This document shows, in pieces, positions 49,701 to 59,870 of a DNA stretch of 64,000 nucleotides. Each line of letters starts with the position of its first letter. Within the stretch, counting starts at the first letter, position 1. Where the stretch lies: assembly GCF_910596095.1 (NCBI RefSeq), contig NC_056538.1:7868001-7932000 (forward strand), in the 5' to 3' direction. The notes beneath the pieces are model-generated. The model did not search any database. It was not told the origin of the DNA and saw only the letters and a list, made by a program, of their open reading frames with translations. The position numbers and the translations under genes are program-made. This DNA comes from Thunnus maccoyii. Taxonomy: Eukaryota > Chordata > Actinopteri > Scombriformes > Scombridae.

Positions 49701-52700
49701 AATTGAAAGGTTATGGCAAATGGACATGCTAGACTGACAGAGCAAGAAGGCCAGCATGAGATCATGGCAGGATCAAGAAGCCATCAACTGCTTGGAGGAC
49801 AAAACCCATCGGGTGAAAGTAGACAGTATCCACTCCTTTTCTCCATCTCCACAGGAAGCGGTGCTCACCCTGCTCAGAAGCACTGAGAGGAGGCTTTCCA
49901 AAGCCACAGAGCAAGCCACGGCCTACATAGCGGAGATACAGAGAGTGGAACAAACTGGTTACATTTTCAAACTGGAGCCTGGTGCAGAAGACACACCAAC
50001 GAGTTGATACATCCCTCACCACATAGTGGAACACAATGGTAAGCACCATGTAGTCTTCAACTGCTCCTTTCAGTAACAGAGTGTTGACCTCAACAAACTT
50101 CTGTTTCCCAGACCAGCACTGGGGTTCACTCTGCTTGCAGTCCTCCTATGCTTTAGGGAACTTGCTGTTGCTGTGAGCAGTGACATACATAGGATGTTCC
50201 ATCAAGTTAGGCTCCTCCCAGAAGATCAGCCACTCCTCCACTTTCTCTGGAGATATGTCAAATGTGAAAACCAGCCCATTGTATACCAATGGAAAGTGCA
50301 CCCCTTTGGCATGACCTGCAGCCCCTGCTATGCTACATATGCATTCTGAAAACACACCCTGGACTACACTCAGTCTGGTGATGCAGTAAGGGAGTCAGTC
50401 TTCAAGTGCAATAAACCCAACATCCCAAAGATGGCTGACTTGCCTCCAGCACATTTACACCTGCATAAGCCAGCCTTCTTCTTGACAGGCATGGACTGTT
50501 TTGGGCCCTATCCTGTCAAGATAGGACGAAAAAGTAAGAAATGATAGGGAATATTATTCTAATGCATGACTACTTGGGCCATGCATACTGACATCCTGTC
50601 CAGTCTTGACACAGACTCCTGTATCATGGCTTTGAGGTGGTTTATAGCTCAGAGAGGCAAGCCATTTGACCTGTTATCCGATCAGGGCACCAATTTTAAA
50701 GGAGGTTTCCCTGAATTGCAAGAGGCATTTTTAGCCCTCAAACCAGACCTTCAAGCCCAGCTCGCTCCCCAGTGGATCCCTTGGAGATTCAATCCTCCTA
50801 ATGCTCCCCACTTTGGTGGCTGTTGGGAGTGAGAGATTCATTCAGTAAAACAAGCCCTGCAGGTAACCCTTGGAACACAGCTGGTGACAGAGGAGGTGCT
50901 GAGGACACTCCTCATTGAGGTTGAAGGGATTCTCAACTCCAAACCCTTAGGCTACATGTCATCAGACATTGCTGACGCCGATCCAATTACCCCTAACTCC
51001 CTGCTAATTGGACAGCCAGATGCATCACTCCCACTGATGGTGTATCGTGAATCTTCTGGGTAGAGAACACTGGCGCCATAGCCAGCTCCTTGCTGACCAT
51101 TTCTGGAAGAATTTCATCAAGTTCTACCTTCCCAGCCTTCAGGCCCACCAAAAATGGCATACAGAGAAGCCAGACCTACACATTGATAAGGCTGTCATGA
51201 TCATGGACCCTCAGTTCCCTCGCTCTTGGCCGATAGGAATAGTCACCAACCTTTCCCCCGGACTTGACAACAAAGTAAGGTCTACCAAAGTCAAGATGTG
51301 TCACCATATTTACACACGTCCACTGGCTAGACTTATTCAGCTCCCTTCCTCGCCTGACTAATTGATGGAGCGCTAATCTTGGAATGGCCCTGGACTGCCA
51401 TCCATGATGAAACCTGTGACTTACCACCTGAGAAACCAAAGGACCTTTTATGGGATTGATTCAGATTTCCCCCAGAAATCTGGTGGTGGCTGTCAAAAAG
51501 GCCCTCTTTTAGCAGCGACACTCTCACCATAATGTGTCTCCCACCCCCCAACCCCCCATCTGAACTCAGCCTCACGTGACACTAACTTTGGGCTAATCAG
51601 AACTGAGCTTGGTTGACCTGCAGTTTTTCCTCAAGAAGGTAGTCTGAAGTCTGTCATGCATCAGATGTTTTTCTGGACTGAGGACTTTGCTTTGTACTAA
51701 ATGTCATCTGGTGTCAAGTGTGTCTAGCGAAAGTGAGTCAAGTGTTGAGAATGTTTGTTATAGTTGCTGTTCATCAGTGAATTGTATCTGTGTTTAGCCA
51801 ATCTAAAGGGGCTCATGTTCATGTGTTCTGCCGACTGTGTAGCCTCATATTAGTAGCTACTGTTACTCACAGTTACTAAATATTAATAGGTATCATGCCT
51901 TAGGCATACTATTAGGACTTTATGTTTGGGTTGTGTTGGTGTACTATATTACTGACAGAATAGTGGACTGAAGGGCCACTCCTAGGTCCGCTCATTAATT
52001 AACAGGGTGTGCATTACACATGTAGCTTAGCAGCTTGTTCGGCCCCGGTATTGACACCATGCATGTCTACAACTGGCCATTAGAGGGCAGTGTTGCATTG
52101 CTGATGGACATAAATCCACTGTTAGAGGGAATATGCTGTTTCAGCGTCACATATGCCTGTTTAATATATAGCCACATTATTTATCAGCTTTTTGCCATTC
52201 ATCATGTCTTGTAAAGTGGACATTTATACATTTGTAATGTAGTCTACAATTTCTACATTTGCTTGTTATATTTTCATACGGATATCTGACACGATTATTC
52301 AGATTTATTATGTTCATTTACACAGAACCACTGAGTCATCAGACTGTTGTACAAGGATTGTGGTTGTGATGGTGTCAATAAATCCGTAAAACTTCAAGAT
52401 ATCTGCATGATTCTGATTGATAACTTGCAGTGGGTTCTGCTTAAACAAATCCAGCATATTGTCATAGCAGGGAAACTAGATCTTCCTCATACCCTGACCT
52501 TTCACCTAGTGCCATTATGAAGTTGAGGTTGTGAGGTAAATATTTTAACAACTATTGGATGGATTGTCATGAAATTTGGTACAGACATTTATGTCCCCAT
52601 CAGGATGATTTTAATAAGTTTGACAATCCCCTGATTTTTCCTTTAGTGCACTCCTAAGGTCAGAAGCCTCAGCTGTACTTTGTGTTAAGTGCTAATTAAA

Positions 52701-53989
52701 AATGTCAGTATGATAACATGCTAAACTAAGATGGTGGACATTATACCTGCTGAATATCATCAGAACATTAATAGTGTCATTGTGAGCATGTTATGTTGAC
52801 GTTAGCATTTATCCCAAAGCACCACTGTGTCTATGCATAGCCTCACACAGCTGCTAGCGTGGCTGTTATCTTACAGTATATTATAGTTTCTGAGAACTTA
52901 CTCAGAATGGTTTTGTTTTTCCATGAAAAAGTTTAATCTCAGAAAATAAACCTTAATTAGATAATTTGGACCTGTGTTGAGTGAGAATAAACTTAAACCA
53001 GATCCCATTTACCAAGATATGTTATTAATAATGAAACATAGTCTTCAAAATTAGATGTAAATCAACACCATAATACCAATATAATATAATAAGCAATTAT
53101 GACAGTACCAGTCAAAAGTTTGGACCCACTCAATGGGAGCGTGTGTCCAAACTTTTGACTGGTACTGTATATAGTATATAAATATGTTTAATATAGAAAA
53201 TGTTTATATGAAAATTACCATTACAAATACAAGGAGGCTAAATGTGTGGATAAGTTTTAAGACTAACAGAAAAGCTGTGATTTTACAACTCTGAACCTTT
53301 TTAAATGTAAAACATGTAGAAAAAGAAGTATACACTTACCCTAAAGCCATGCAAGAGGATGGGATCTGAGGGCAGACAGGCAGGCACTCTACGTCACCCA
53401 GATGCTCAGAGAAGTAGATCCCTGCCACACCAGACAACTCATTCCCTACAAACTGAAGCAGCTTGTTCTCCTTAGGATGATCTGCAGCCCAGCTCCACGC
53501 CTGTCCGGCTATCAGCACTCCTCCTCCAGCTTTCAGAAATGCCACCAGGTCCTTCACATATGCACCCACGCTGTAGGCATCTGTCACATACGTACCAACC
53601 TCCAGATTCACACTAAAGGCCTCCACAATTTTGGCTTGGAAGCTGGATCTGCTGAGATTATCAGCAACTCCCTTGACATTCTTGTGGACCCCCACGGCCA
53701 GGTTTTCAGATCCATCTCCTCGCAGCCAGGTCAGAGCGTTCTCTACCAGAGCAGGAAAGGTGGTCAGGTAACCCTCATGACCCAAGACCACAATCCTTCC
53801 ACTGCCATACAGAGAGGCAGCCATCAGGACCTGGCCTTGGCTGTTCATTACTAAAGGAAAGGCATCGTCTCCAATCAGAACCAGATTGCTAGGAATACAG
53901 GGACCACAGAGGTCCAGCTTTTTCAAGCCTCTCATCAGGGAGATGTAGGCCTCTTCACGCTGCTGGTGTTGGGAGGGCTGGGTGGTCAT
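40760..53989 (-). CDS. tcaf-like: TCAF-like gene C (TRPM8 channel-associated factor homolog), complete, 11 coding exons, retrotransposon in intron 1
   Basis: Coding exons in order: 53989-53340, 45832-45568, 44909-44612, 44266-43965, 43669-43495, 43293-43199, 42844-42634, 42314-42078, 41797-41574, 41362-41249, 41002-40760. Exon lengths equal those of gene B one by one, all phases fit, and no stop interrupts the 937-aa product. HELGH lies at genomic 41696-41682. Intron 1 is about 7.5 kb because a BEL/Pao retrotransposon (46043-52491) sits in it in the opposite orientation; gene B's intron 1 is under 1 kb. Its exon 1 donor is the consensus G|GTAAGT. Protein differences from gene B are concentrated in exons 1-4; exons 5, 7, 8 and 11 encode identical residues. 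It is probably a membrane-associated channel-regulator homologue or an M60-type metallopeptidase; the sequence alone does not decide which. Expression despite the intronic element is assumed, not shown. Confidence 0.88.
43299..43321. repeat. CA microsatellite at the exon 6 acceptor of gene C
   Basis: Equivalent of the gene B run but one repeat shorter, directly against the acceptor of the exon that starts at 43293. Confidence 0.9.
46043..47029 (+). repeat. 5' LTR of the BEL/Pao element
   Basis: 987 bp, begins TGTCAAAAAGG and ends CTCACA. It is followed from 47031 by a primer-site-like TTGGTCCTTCGAGCCGG. It differs from the 3' LTR by several substitutions per hundred bases plus indels. Confidence 0.88.
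47075..49359 (+). pseudogene. Broken gag region of the BEL/Pao element
   Basis: Begins with a frame at 47075 containing LPGYLKDY, a BEL/Pao gag start pattern. Further pieces are at 47341-47559 and 48463-48852. The best-conserved part is 48973-49359, with [14 protein letters not shown]-like [12 protein letters not shown] and [20 protein letters not shown], matching the gag DUF1759-type region. Stops separate the parts, and about 850 bp (47570-48420) between them are foreign to gag. Confidence 0.75.
47570..48420. other. Unassigned insertion-like stretch inside the BEL/Pao gag
   Basis: No gag-like frame. On the minus strand it has TATAAAATATG near 47790 and ends CCACAACA near 47584, a layout that could be an LTR, but the other end and a target duplication were not found. 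Confidence 0.3.
49440..51361 (+). pseudogene. Broken pol region of the BEL/Pao element
   Basis: Protease-end region at 49490-49737 ([20 protein letters not shown]). Reverse transcriptase start at about 49990-50350, with frames coding [14 protein letters not shown] and [16 protein letters not shown] before a stop. The YVDD part and RNase H appear deleted. Integrase follows, with GMDCFGPY (about 50490), [12 protein letters not shown] (50670-50705) and [19 protein letters not shown] (about 50890-50950). A DUF5641-like C-terminal end is at 51047-51361. Stops and frameshifts occur throughout. Confidence 0.8.
51491..52491 (+). repeat. 3' LTR of the BEL/Pao element
   Basis: 1001 bp, begins TGTCAAAAAGG and ends CTCATA (last CA mutated). 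A purine-rich stretch about 51470-51490 precedes it. Confidence 0.88.
53101..53170. mobile_element. Tc1/mariner-type terminal-repeat palindrome
   Basis: CAGTACCAGTCAAAAGTTTGG faces its complement CCAAACTTTTGACTGGTACTG around a spacer of about 20 bp. The arms match inverted ends I associate with fish Tc1-like elements. A decayed single end is in gene B's intron 1 at about 34983-35012. Confidence 0.65.
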
Positions 53990-54354
53990 GATGAGAATTA
54001 TCGATGCTCTGAAGATCGGATGAAGAGGAGGGTGGATGGCAAAAGAAAGCTGTGCTGAGTGAGATGTAAATTGCGTTAGCACATAAGATTAACCAGTTGA
54101 GCGTAGATGGAGGTGTGTTTTGTCAGGCTGTGCTGTGGGATAGAAAGAGAGTTGACAGAGTTTAAAAAATAGCATTTAAAGTACATCAGATGGCCTGTAT
54201 GTAACAAGTCTGTAACACTGACATTAGAACAATAAAATGTCAACCTACAACTCCTTTAGAGACAAAAAGTAAATGCAGTAACATGTATGGATGACCAGAA
54301 GCATGCTGGTTTTCATCTTAAAGAAACACTGAAAGCTAGAAGTTACTTTTTTAC

Positions 54355-54455
54355 CTGAAAGTTAGCTTGACTTTCTGTTTGTATTATTACACTGCGACAC
54401 AACAGTTTTCCAAACGAGGCAATCCACCTAGAACACCATCTGGACAGTGAGGATA
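54355..54455 (-). other. Predicted 5' untranslated exon of gene C
   Basis: The segment is homologous to the gene B non-coding exon and has the same CTTTCAG|GTAAAAAAG donor ending at 54355 and an acceptor before 54008. The upstream boundary is uncertain because the TATA-like segment of gene B is missing in this copy. Confidence 0.45.
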
Positions 54456-54699
54456 TGAGATGAGAGCAAGGGAGAGGAGGGACTTCAGTCAGTATGACCC
54501 AATGACAATGATTGGGAGAAAGATCACTTACCAGTAGACCATGATACCTGTTTGTCAGCATTCTGTGTTGGTGTTTATAGCTCATGGATTGAGACAGAGA
54601 AACCCCCTGGCTGTGACTGTAAAAGAAACCTGTTCGTCCAGTCAGCATCCAGGCAGTATTTTATCTGCCTAAAAACAGAACAGTAAGGCTGGCTCAAAA

Positions 54700-55245
54700 T
54701 ATACATTTATTTCTTTTCCATTACATGTGCCGCACTTGCATCAAGTCAGATATCAAACAGCCCATGACTCCTCCCCTGTGTGAATGTCCTTGTCTCTCTC
54801 TCTCCATTGCGTGTGTGGTTTCCATGTCTCTCCTTTCTGTGTGTGTAGTCTGTCCTCTTTCCAGGTCTCCATACTGATGGAGATCGTGTGGCTCATGTCC
54901 TCTCTGTTCTTGTTGGCTCCTGGAAGTTGCTTGACATCCTCCTGATCAGATATATGTTATCAATCCATCTATAATTTTGTCATCCTGTTTTCCCATGTTG
55001 TATTTCTGTAATTTTGCTATCCGGTCTACTCAATACACACAAAATCTCTTGCATGTCTGTCCATTCTGAAAGAGGGATCTCTCTATTGCTCTTCCTGAGG
55101 TTTCTTCCATTCTTTTTTTTCCCCCTTATCCTAATCAAGGGTCTAAGAGGATGTTATATTTCTGTACAGATTGTAAAGCTGCCTGAAGTAAATTTGTGAT
55201 TTGTGATATTGGGCTATATAAATAAACTTGACTTGACTTGACTCA
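54700..55245 (+). mobile_element. Non-LTR retrotransposon 3' end (Rex1-like tail)
   Basis: Ends with GATATTGGGCTATATAAATAA and a short TTGACTTGACT repeat tail. It interrupts sequence that is continuous in the gene B/C intergenic copy (38900-39050). The family name is tentative. Confidence 0.5.
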
Positions 55246-56030
55246 AAGCAACAGGGAACCCTGTGTCTAAACCCAAAAGTGATACCTTTTGCAGAAATCG
55301 GAGAGAAATTGAGCCCAGATGGTAATACTTTCTTCCATCCCTGAAATAGTTTTTCTCAAATATTCAACAAAACTTTCATTTAGTCATAGATAAAAGACTG
55401 AAGATGTTTGCTTTGTTTGCAAGAATGGTCCTCTTCTCTAATAATACAAATTTGGTTACAATGGGAAAAAGACTTACTGTATGTCACTAACCTCTGCAGA
55501 ATGAAATAGAGTATGAGATTCAAATTCAAAATTAGTTTATCAGTAAAGAGCACTTTGGAAATAGGCAATATTACTTCCTCAAGACTGAAAAGATTGGAAC
55601 CAAAGTCTTCAGCTCAATATTAGAATAGTTGTTGGGAGACACTTTTCTTTCATTTCTTTCTTTCTTCTCTATCTGTACATTGGACAAAACCTCCCATATT
55701 AGGGCTTTATGTCTTCTTGCAGTTTTTTTGGGTTTTAATCTTGTGTAACATACTTGATTCTTTTCCTTTTTTCTTTACGTTCATTGCAACAAACCTAATT
55801 ACACCTCAAGACAATAAGCCCAACACAAACACACAAACAAATTCTGTTGAAAAACCAGCTCATCCTGTTTTGGAGCACAGTATGTTGTCTACTTTACTTA
55901 GGTCTGCTACCAGTCTGTTTCAGGAAAAATAAGGGTGCAGTTGGACAAGCACTTGTCCCATTCCTGCTATATATGGACACACATGACACCAACCATCATA
56001 TTGCTGTGCACTCACAAACTCACATTTTTA
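55246..56030. repeat. Third, diverged copy of TCAF intergenic sequence
   Basis: Resembles 39050-39480 and 27547-27990 with gaps. No coding potential was recognised. Confidence 0.55.
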
Positions 56031-56039
56031 CAGTAGTAA

Positions 56040-56235
56040 TATACTCTTTTGGGGTTTTGTTTTTTGGGGGGTTTTTTTTGTTTTGTTTTTTGCTTTGTAC
56101 TGTTTGTTGTGCGGTTGTATGTTTTGATTGTGGGGGACTACAGATGCAAATTAGCTTCGAGCTAACTCCGGTGCAGTGCATCTTTAATGTTTAAAACTTC
56201 ACACTGCCCCAATCAATAAATCAAATCAATTCAAC
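56040..56235 (+). mobile_element. LINE 3' end fragment
   Basis: After a T/G-rich stretch, GGGGGACTACAGATGCAAATTAGC to CCAATCAATAAATCAAATCAATTC matches (in reverse) the 3' end of the LINE at 25637-27546. Confidence 0.45.
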
Positions 56236-56629
56236 AATATATTCTAATCAAATTGAGTACAAAAATTAATACATGAATGACCACTGCAAATGCCAATTGT
56301 CCAGTCAATGATAAACTGGACAAGGCTTGTCACTAATGGCAATGTGGTTAAAGTGTTACAGTATTCTGAAATCCAAAAACGATCTTTTGAAAAAGTACTA
56401 CACAATAAGTAGTATTATTTTCAGTCAGATATCTGTTTGTGCAGATTTCTTGTGTTATTCTTTGTTAACATAATATATAATATAATAATATTCTGTGATC
56501 ACAAGAAAAAAAAAGAATATTTTTTCATCATGAGACAAAAACAAGCTTTTTATATCAAGATTTTGTTGACAAATGTTGATAAGAAGTATGCAATTGGCAG
56601 GTATCTGCTTCACATTCCTCTGTTTGTGC

Positions 56630-57925
56630 TTCTGCTTCTGTTTTTTCATGCCCAGCCTTGAGAATAAAGGTTTTCTTTAACCTTGCATTTTGGTCTCTGC
56701 ATTTGGGTCCACCTGCTCCCCAACTGTTACAGAAGGATCCAACCAGCCATGGTCCAAGCTGAGACCGACCTGCATGCTGTTCCTTCCACACCAGCCCTTC
56801 CAGCTCAGATGACTCTGTTTGAGTTTTTCTGCTATCAGACATCCAAGACTGCAAGCCATATTTCATCTAGCCACCAGCATATTGACCACCAACCATTCTG
56901 ACCAGCTTCTGTTTTTTCCTGCCCAGCCTCGAGAATAAAGGTTTTCTTCAACCTTGTGTTGGGCCTTGGCTACAAGTTTGGCTATCAGCAATAATTAATG
57001 ATTGTCAAAGATAACTATTAATTATTAAAATCAATAGAAATTATCAATAGAAAATCAATACGCATTAATAACCGGGCACCACCCTGGAGTCAGGGAAAAA
57101 TATTTCCAATTCAGTCTCAAAATTTACTAAGCTATCAATTTGAAATTCTGATTAATAATTAACTTAATAACTGTAACCAAAATTACCATAATAATAGCCA
57201 GTTAAGGTTGAGGGATTTTGGAGTTCTTTGCAAAGCAGAAGTTGGCAAAACTCATTCTTGTGCAACATTAAAACAGACAGCATGTATATCAAAAAGCATT
57301 TATTAAGAAAAGGTAAAAGAGCAAAACACACAACATTAATCTAGCTAAATGTACCTATATACAAGTGTGTGTATGTGTGGGGAAAACAATAGCAAGATGG
57401 CTTAAGTCAAAGATGGCATGCACACACAATAGGGCTGACAAAGAGAACTACACAGACAAAAGGCCAGACCATGTGATTTCTTGAGACCAAGTGTGCTGCC
57501 AGAAGTGTGCAAAGTTGGGTTTTAAACCTCTTAACTGTGTGGTTCTCTGTTTAAGGCCATTTGGTGAAGGCTAAAGGTGTCAGGTTAGGAAGAGGTTAGT
57601 TGCATGCAAGGCCTAGTTACCTGAGGTAACGTGTGTTAAGCATGCTAACATTAACCTGGCAGTGTGACTGTGCAATAACCTGACCATCACAAGAAGGACA
57701 TCACAACAATAGTTCAATGAATAACCTTAGCCAAATTAATATTAAAATGTACAGTACTTTGATTGAGTTAAACATTCATGCTTAGCCGTGCTATGCTACA
57801 CTATATGTTGCTAGTGAGTCAGGCTGAGAAGAGTTTGGCTCCAAGGGGCCAGTGAGACCCAACACTTGCATTTCGGCCTCTGCATTTGGATCCACCTGCT
57901 CCGCAACTGTGACAGGAAGAGGACC
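56630..57925 (+). mobile_element. LTR-retrotransposon debris interrupted by a solo LTR
   Basis: A motif with GCCCAGCC..GAGAATAAAGGTTTTCTT occurs at 56640-56680 and again at 56915-56950. It is followed in each case (the second after the 908-bp interruption) by TCTGCATTTGG(G/A)TCCACCTGCTC. The copies look like the 3' ends of two LTRs of one element. The short reading frame between them (56749-56898) may be a gag start. The element is internally deleted. Confidence 0.45.
56957..57864. mobile_element. Solo LTR with 4-bp target duplication
   Basis: Starts TGTTGGG and ends CCCAACA, 908 bp, flanked by CTTG on both sides (56953-56956 and 57865-57868). The uninterrupted site AACCTTGCATTT is seen nearby at about 56679-56691. 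No open frame is present. Orientation and family were not decided. Confidence 0.7.
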
Positions 57926-57939
57926 TTTTCAAGGAGTAT

Positions 57940-59390
57940 GGTGTAAGTAATTCAACATCTTGAAAAAAATTAAATCCACACTGAGCACAGTGTAAACACA
58001 CAGGGTAGAAAACTGCTCCTGCACTGCCCCCTGGTGGTTCAAATTCTTCAGCATATTGCATTCTGGCAGGGCAGATCACAACCCTGGTATCAGCCCGCAA
58101 TGTACTGAGCACTTCCATTTTCTTTAGAAACTGAAAATGTGTTTGTTAGTATATTATTAAAGGTGATTTCTAGTTTATCACAACTTGGGTTAGATGTGTT
58201 AACTAAACCTTTAGTTTGGCTTTAAAACTGAAAGTGAGTGCACCCAAAATCCTGGCTATAAAACTGTGCACACATAACTAGGGTAAGTATGGTATGTCAA
58301 AGCTGATAATTATTGAATTAAAATATAAAAATTAATTTTACTGTTTTCCTTACTTTTCACTTACAAATAAGTTTCTTGACCCACCTTGGTTTACTGATGT
58401 TTCAGAGTTTTCAGATCTCAGTAATTATTGAATAGCATATTAAGTTATTTAATAATTAGGAATGATGGAAAAAAACTGCAAAAATAAGACCAAAGTTGTG
58501 ATAATCAGTAATTTCCCTTATATGGAAACTAGAAACTGCTTTAGACAGCGAACTTGTGAATAAGTTGCAGGCATCAATTTTGAGCCATTGAAAACCCTCT
58601 TAGAAATCTATTTCAGTAAAGCAGCCCAATATGGTCATAGAATAATATTTTATTTATGTAATAAATAAAAATATGTTAAAATGTGTTATCTTACCATTAT
58701 TAGTGTAAATCAGTTTAAGTTATTTGATAGTTATTTTTTGTCACACTTATTGTTTCTTTAGCTCATTTGATGAGTTTGTGTGTGTAAGGGTTAAAATAGA
58801 ATAAAGGATGGCTCCATTGATCAACTGAATCCACTAGTCTAAAAAGTCAGCAGTATTCATCCAAATCATTATCTCTAACACACTAACCTTCTTATGTTTA
58901 TTTACAAGGACATGGAAGAGTGAAAATTCCCATCATCAGTGACCAGTCCACCCCAGGATCTGGACAATTTACATTTGTGGTGTGTTTTTTTTTTTTTTTA
59001 AAGATTTAAATATCATGTGTTGAAATACAGATAGTGCAGTGCAAAATAAAAGTTAACTGACTAACAATTTTGTTGCTGAATGAACAACTTGTGTTCATAG
59101 TTATGGTCTTTAAGTACATGATACTTAAATATTTCTTTTGAATATTGTTTAAAAACTAGTAATTATTATGAATAACCAACTTAAGTACTTTTGTTTATGC
59201 TGCCAATTATTAAGTACCCAGTAATTAAAAATACCTTTGATTGCAGGGGAAAAGCTAATTCCCCTAACTCATTGTAGTTTGTTGGTTCAACATAATTTCA
59301 CCAGAGGTTGTCATTTGTTTGTTGTTTTTTGTTTTTTTTGTTGAGCCAAAACAATTGATTTTAGAGTGTGGTAGAGGTGTATATTAAATA
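57940..59390. other. Intergenic stretch without recognised features
   Basis: AT-rich, with no convincing open frames or family matches. A T-run lies at about 58985-59000, and the bases around 59290-59340 are T/G-rich. The gene D 3' flank begins near 59391. Confidence 0.5.
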
Positions 59391-59396
59391 TTTATT
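59391..59396 (-). terminator. Candidate polyadenylation signal of gene D
   Basis: AATAAA on the minus strand about 475 nt after the stop, in the diverged but recognisable equivalent of the gene B and C 3' flank. Confidence 0.35.
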
Positions 59397-59870
59397 TGTA
59401 TATTCTGCATTAACAGTAAAGGCAAATATCAATATAGTTACATTAACGACTCTTCCATCTTAAAAAGGCTAAGTACTCAGTAGTGTTGGGCTGGAGGAAT
59501 AAAATGAAGCAGCTGCTTTATTATTGGTATCAGTATTAAAGCTGCATTAACAAACCAAACTGTTTCACTGTTTTCCTAACTAATCATCAAAATTAAAGTC
59601 TAGTCTACCTGATAAAATTTGTGTTGGATCAATGACCTCTTGGTCAAAGATGATCATACTCATCGGTAGAGTGATAAATTGAGCAACATATTTTTAAAAG
59701 CTGTATATGCATGTCAACTATATAACCAGTGTAAAATAGTGCAAAACATATGGTTAGAAACAACAACAAAAAGAAAACAAAATGTCAGTAAATTGACAAA
59801 TCCTGTAAATTTGAATAGACTGACTCATTAAACCCCTCTCTCTGCACTTGAATCTGCAGCAGTCTACAGT

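Larger units (their letters stand above)
46043..52491 (+). mobile_element. BEL/Pao-type LTR retrotransposon in intron 1 of gene C
   Basis: Two similar LTRs (46043-47029 and 51491-52491) enclose about 4.46 kb with gag, protease-end, reverse transcriptase and integrase fragments of BEL/Pao type. Flanks ACCTG (46038-46042) and CCCTG (52492-52496) form a 5-bp target duplication with one mismatch. The unoccupied site is visible in the paralogous copies near 34540 and 37300, which read through GATTCCCTGAC. Many stops and frameshifts make it non-autonomous. It is in antisense orientation to gene C. Confidence 0.9.

Noticed and set aside
53402..53854. 150-codon plus-strand frame
   Set aside because: Exact antisense of TCAF gene C exon 1; the same shadow appears opposite gene B exon 1.
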